Below the pieces are notes generated by a model that was not told where the DNA came from, did not search any database, and worked only from the letters and a program-made list of their open reading frames with translations. This document shows positions 6,359-6,728 of a DNA stretch of 6,728 bases, piece after piece (the first letter of the stretch is position 1; the number at the start of each line of letters is the position of its first letter). A program made the translations under genes and the position numbers. The stretch is from an uncultured Lachnospiraceae bacterium (GTDB lineage Bacteria > Bacillota > Clostridia > Lachnospirales > Lachnospiraceae): assembly GCA_902803155.1 (NCBI GenBank), contig CADCOU010000254.1:1-6728 (forward strand), written 5' to 3'.

Positions 6359-6367
6359 TGATATAAT
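6359..6367 (+). promoter_or_regulatory. extended -10 promoter for recN
   Basis: TGATATAAT gives a consensus TATAAT (6362-6367) with the extended TGn element. No -35 resembling TTGACA is present at 16-18 bases upstream (the region reads GCGGCAG), which fits an extended -10 promoter that depends less on -35 contacts. The predicted start is near 6374, giving a leader of about 110 bases before recN. No LexA-type GAACnnnnGTTC site is seen close by. Confidence 0.6.
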
Positions 6368-6373
6368 ACAAAA

Positions 6374-6483
6374 CAGAGGTGCCGCGGATTCTGATATGAT
6401 TCCGCAGCGGCGGAGTCGAGCCGGCAGAATAACAGGCGGCGGATGGCAGGCGGATCGGAAGGATCCGGCAGGAGAGACAGAAC
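6374..6483 (+). promoter_or_regulatory. structured 5' leader of recN
   Basis: If transcription starts near 6374, the leader contains GCGGA (6384-6388) pairing with TCCGC (6401-6405), with three further pairs outward past a mismatch. It also contains CGGATC (6451-6456) pairing with GATCCG (6462-6467) around loop GGAAG. The second hairpin ends 2 bases before the recN SD AGGAGAG (6470-6476) and could affect ribosome access. The 6431-6455 stretch is purine-rich, with GGCGGAT repeated at 6437-6443 and 6449-6455. No riboswitch class is recognised. Confidence 0.35.
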
Positions 6484-6728
6484 ATGCTTAGAAGTATCCA
6501 TGTCAGGAATATGGCACTGATCGAAGAGGAAGAGATCACACTGAACAGCGGTCTCAACATTCTGACCGGCGAGACCGGAGCCGGCAAGTCGATCGTGATC
6601 GGTTCGATCAGTGCGGCGCTCGGAACCGGTTCGTTTAAAGACTTTGCTGCGGAGGAAGCGGATCATGCGTTTGTGGAGCTGACATTCGAGACAAACTCGG
6701 AGAAGGTCAGAAAAAAGCTGGAAGAGTC
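6484..6728 (+). CDS. recN: DNA repair protein RecN, N-terminal part (cut by window end)
   Basis: RecN is an SMC-like ATPase recruited early to DNA double-strand breaks. Only the first 81 codons are in the window. They show the typical start MLRSIHVRNMALIEE, and then LTGETGAGKS with the Walker A P-loop GETGAGKS (residues 29-36). The sequence after the P-loop reads IVIGSISAALG where many RecN proteins have IIIDALGLLLG. The SD AGGAGAG (6470-6476) is 7 bases from the ATG. Its place after argR matches Bacillus (ahrC-recN), but here it is separated by 306 bases and has its own apparent promoter. The open frame continues to the last base. Confidence 0.95.
   Translation, partial: MLRSIHVRNMALIEEEEITLNSGLNILTGETGAGKSIVIGSISAALGTGSFKDFAAEEADHAFVELTFETNSEKVRKKLEE

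Larger units (their letters stand above)
6178..6483. other. 306-base argR-recN intergenic region
   Basis: No gene of normal size lies here. The order is: a T-run directly after argR without a good stem (6185-6190), a GC-rich hairpin (6225-6250), a tandem/palindromic 9-mer repeat (6273-6293), two micro-ORFs overlapping by ATGA (6276-6305 and 6302-6361), a small CGGAT/ATCCG hairpin (6308-6324), an extended -10 element (6359-6367), an inverted repeat (6384-6405) and a further hairpin beside the recN SD (6451-6467). It is the only gap in the window with this much structure. Confidence 0.7.

Noticed and set aside
6344..6490. LexA/SOS box near recN
   Set aside because: GAAC occurs at 6344-6347 and 6480-6483, but no GTTC follows at the required spacing in either case.

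Overview
The window is a densely packed run of housekeeping genes, all on the + strand. Gene content, order and protein style point to a Clostridia-type Firmicute, most likely Lachnospiraceae. This is an inference from family signatures and moderate GC; no 16S or other marker is present. The order is: Asp23/YqhY-family gene, nusB, xseA, xseB, ispA, a stand-alone DXS-like C-terminal domain, tlyA, nadK, argR, recN (cut by the window end). It closely parallels the Bacillus subtilis order yqhY-nusB-folD-xseA-xseB-ispA-dxs-tlyA(yqxC)-ahrC-recN. The differences are that folD is absent, nadK lies between tlyA and argR, and dxs is reduced to its last domain.

Layout. Positions 1-119 hold a possible promoter and a strong Shine-Dalgarno (SD) for the Asp23/YqhY gene (120-515). 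A 149-base gap (516-664) carries a hairpin followed by five T just before nusB (665-1117). From nusB to argR the genes are nearly continuous, with gaps of at most 23 bases and overlaps at xseA/xseB (14 bases), dxs-stub/tlyA (ATGA) and tlyA/nadK (19 bases). This looks like one translationally coupled operon. After argR comes the largest gap (6178-6483, 306 bases). It contains a terminator-like GC hairpin, an unusual tandem/palindromic 9-mer repeat, a perfect extended -10 element and a structured leader in front of recN.

The genes combine RNA and ribosome functions (NusB, TlyA), DNA repair (exonuclease VII subunits, RecN), isoprenoid precursor synthesis (IspA and the DXS remnant), cofactor supply (NAD kinase) and arginine-responsive regulation (ArgR). 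They do not form one pathway; the cluster is a conserved Firmicute neighbourhood.

The most unusual item is the gene at 3616-4026. It encodes about 136 residues matching only the C-terminal transketolase-like domain of 1-deoxy-D-xylulose-5-phosphate synthase. It sits exactly where full-length dxs sits in relatives, has no thiamine-diphosphate-binding or pyrimidine domain, and has altered versions of several conserved motifs, yet the reading frame is intact. I see no mobile element, CRISPR array, tRNA or rRNA, and no clear evidence of a new multi-gene system.
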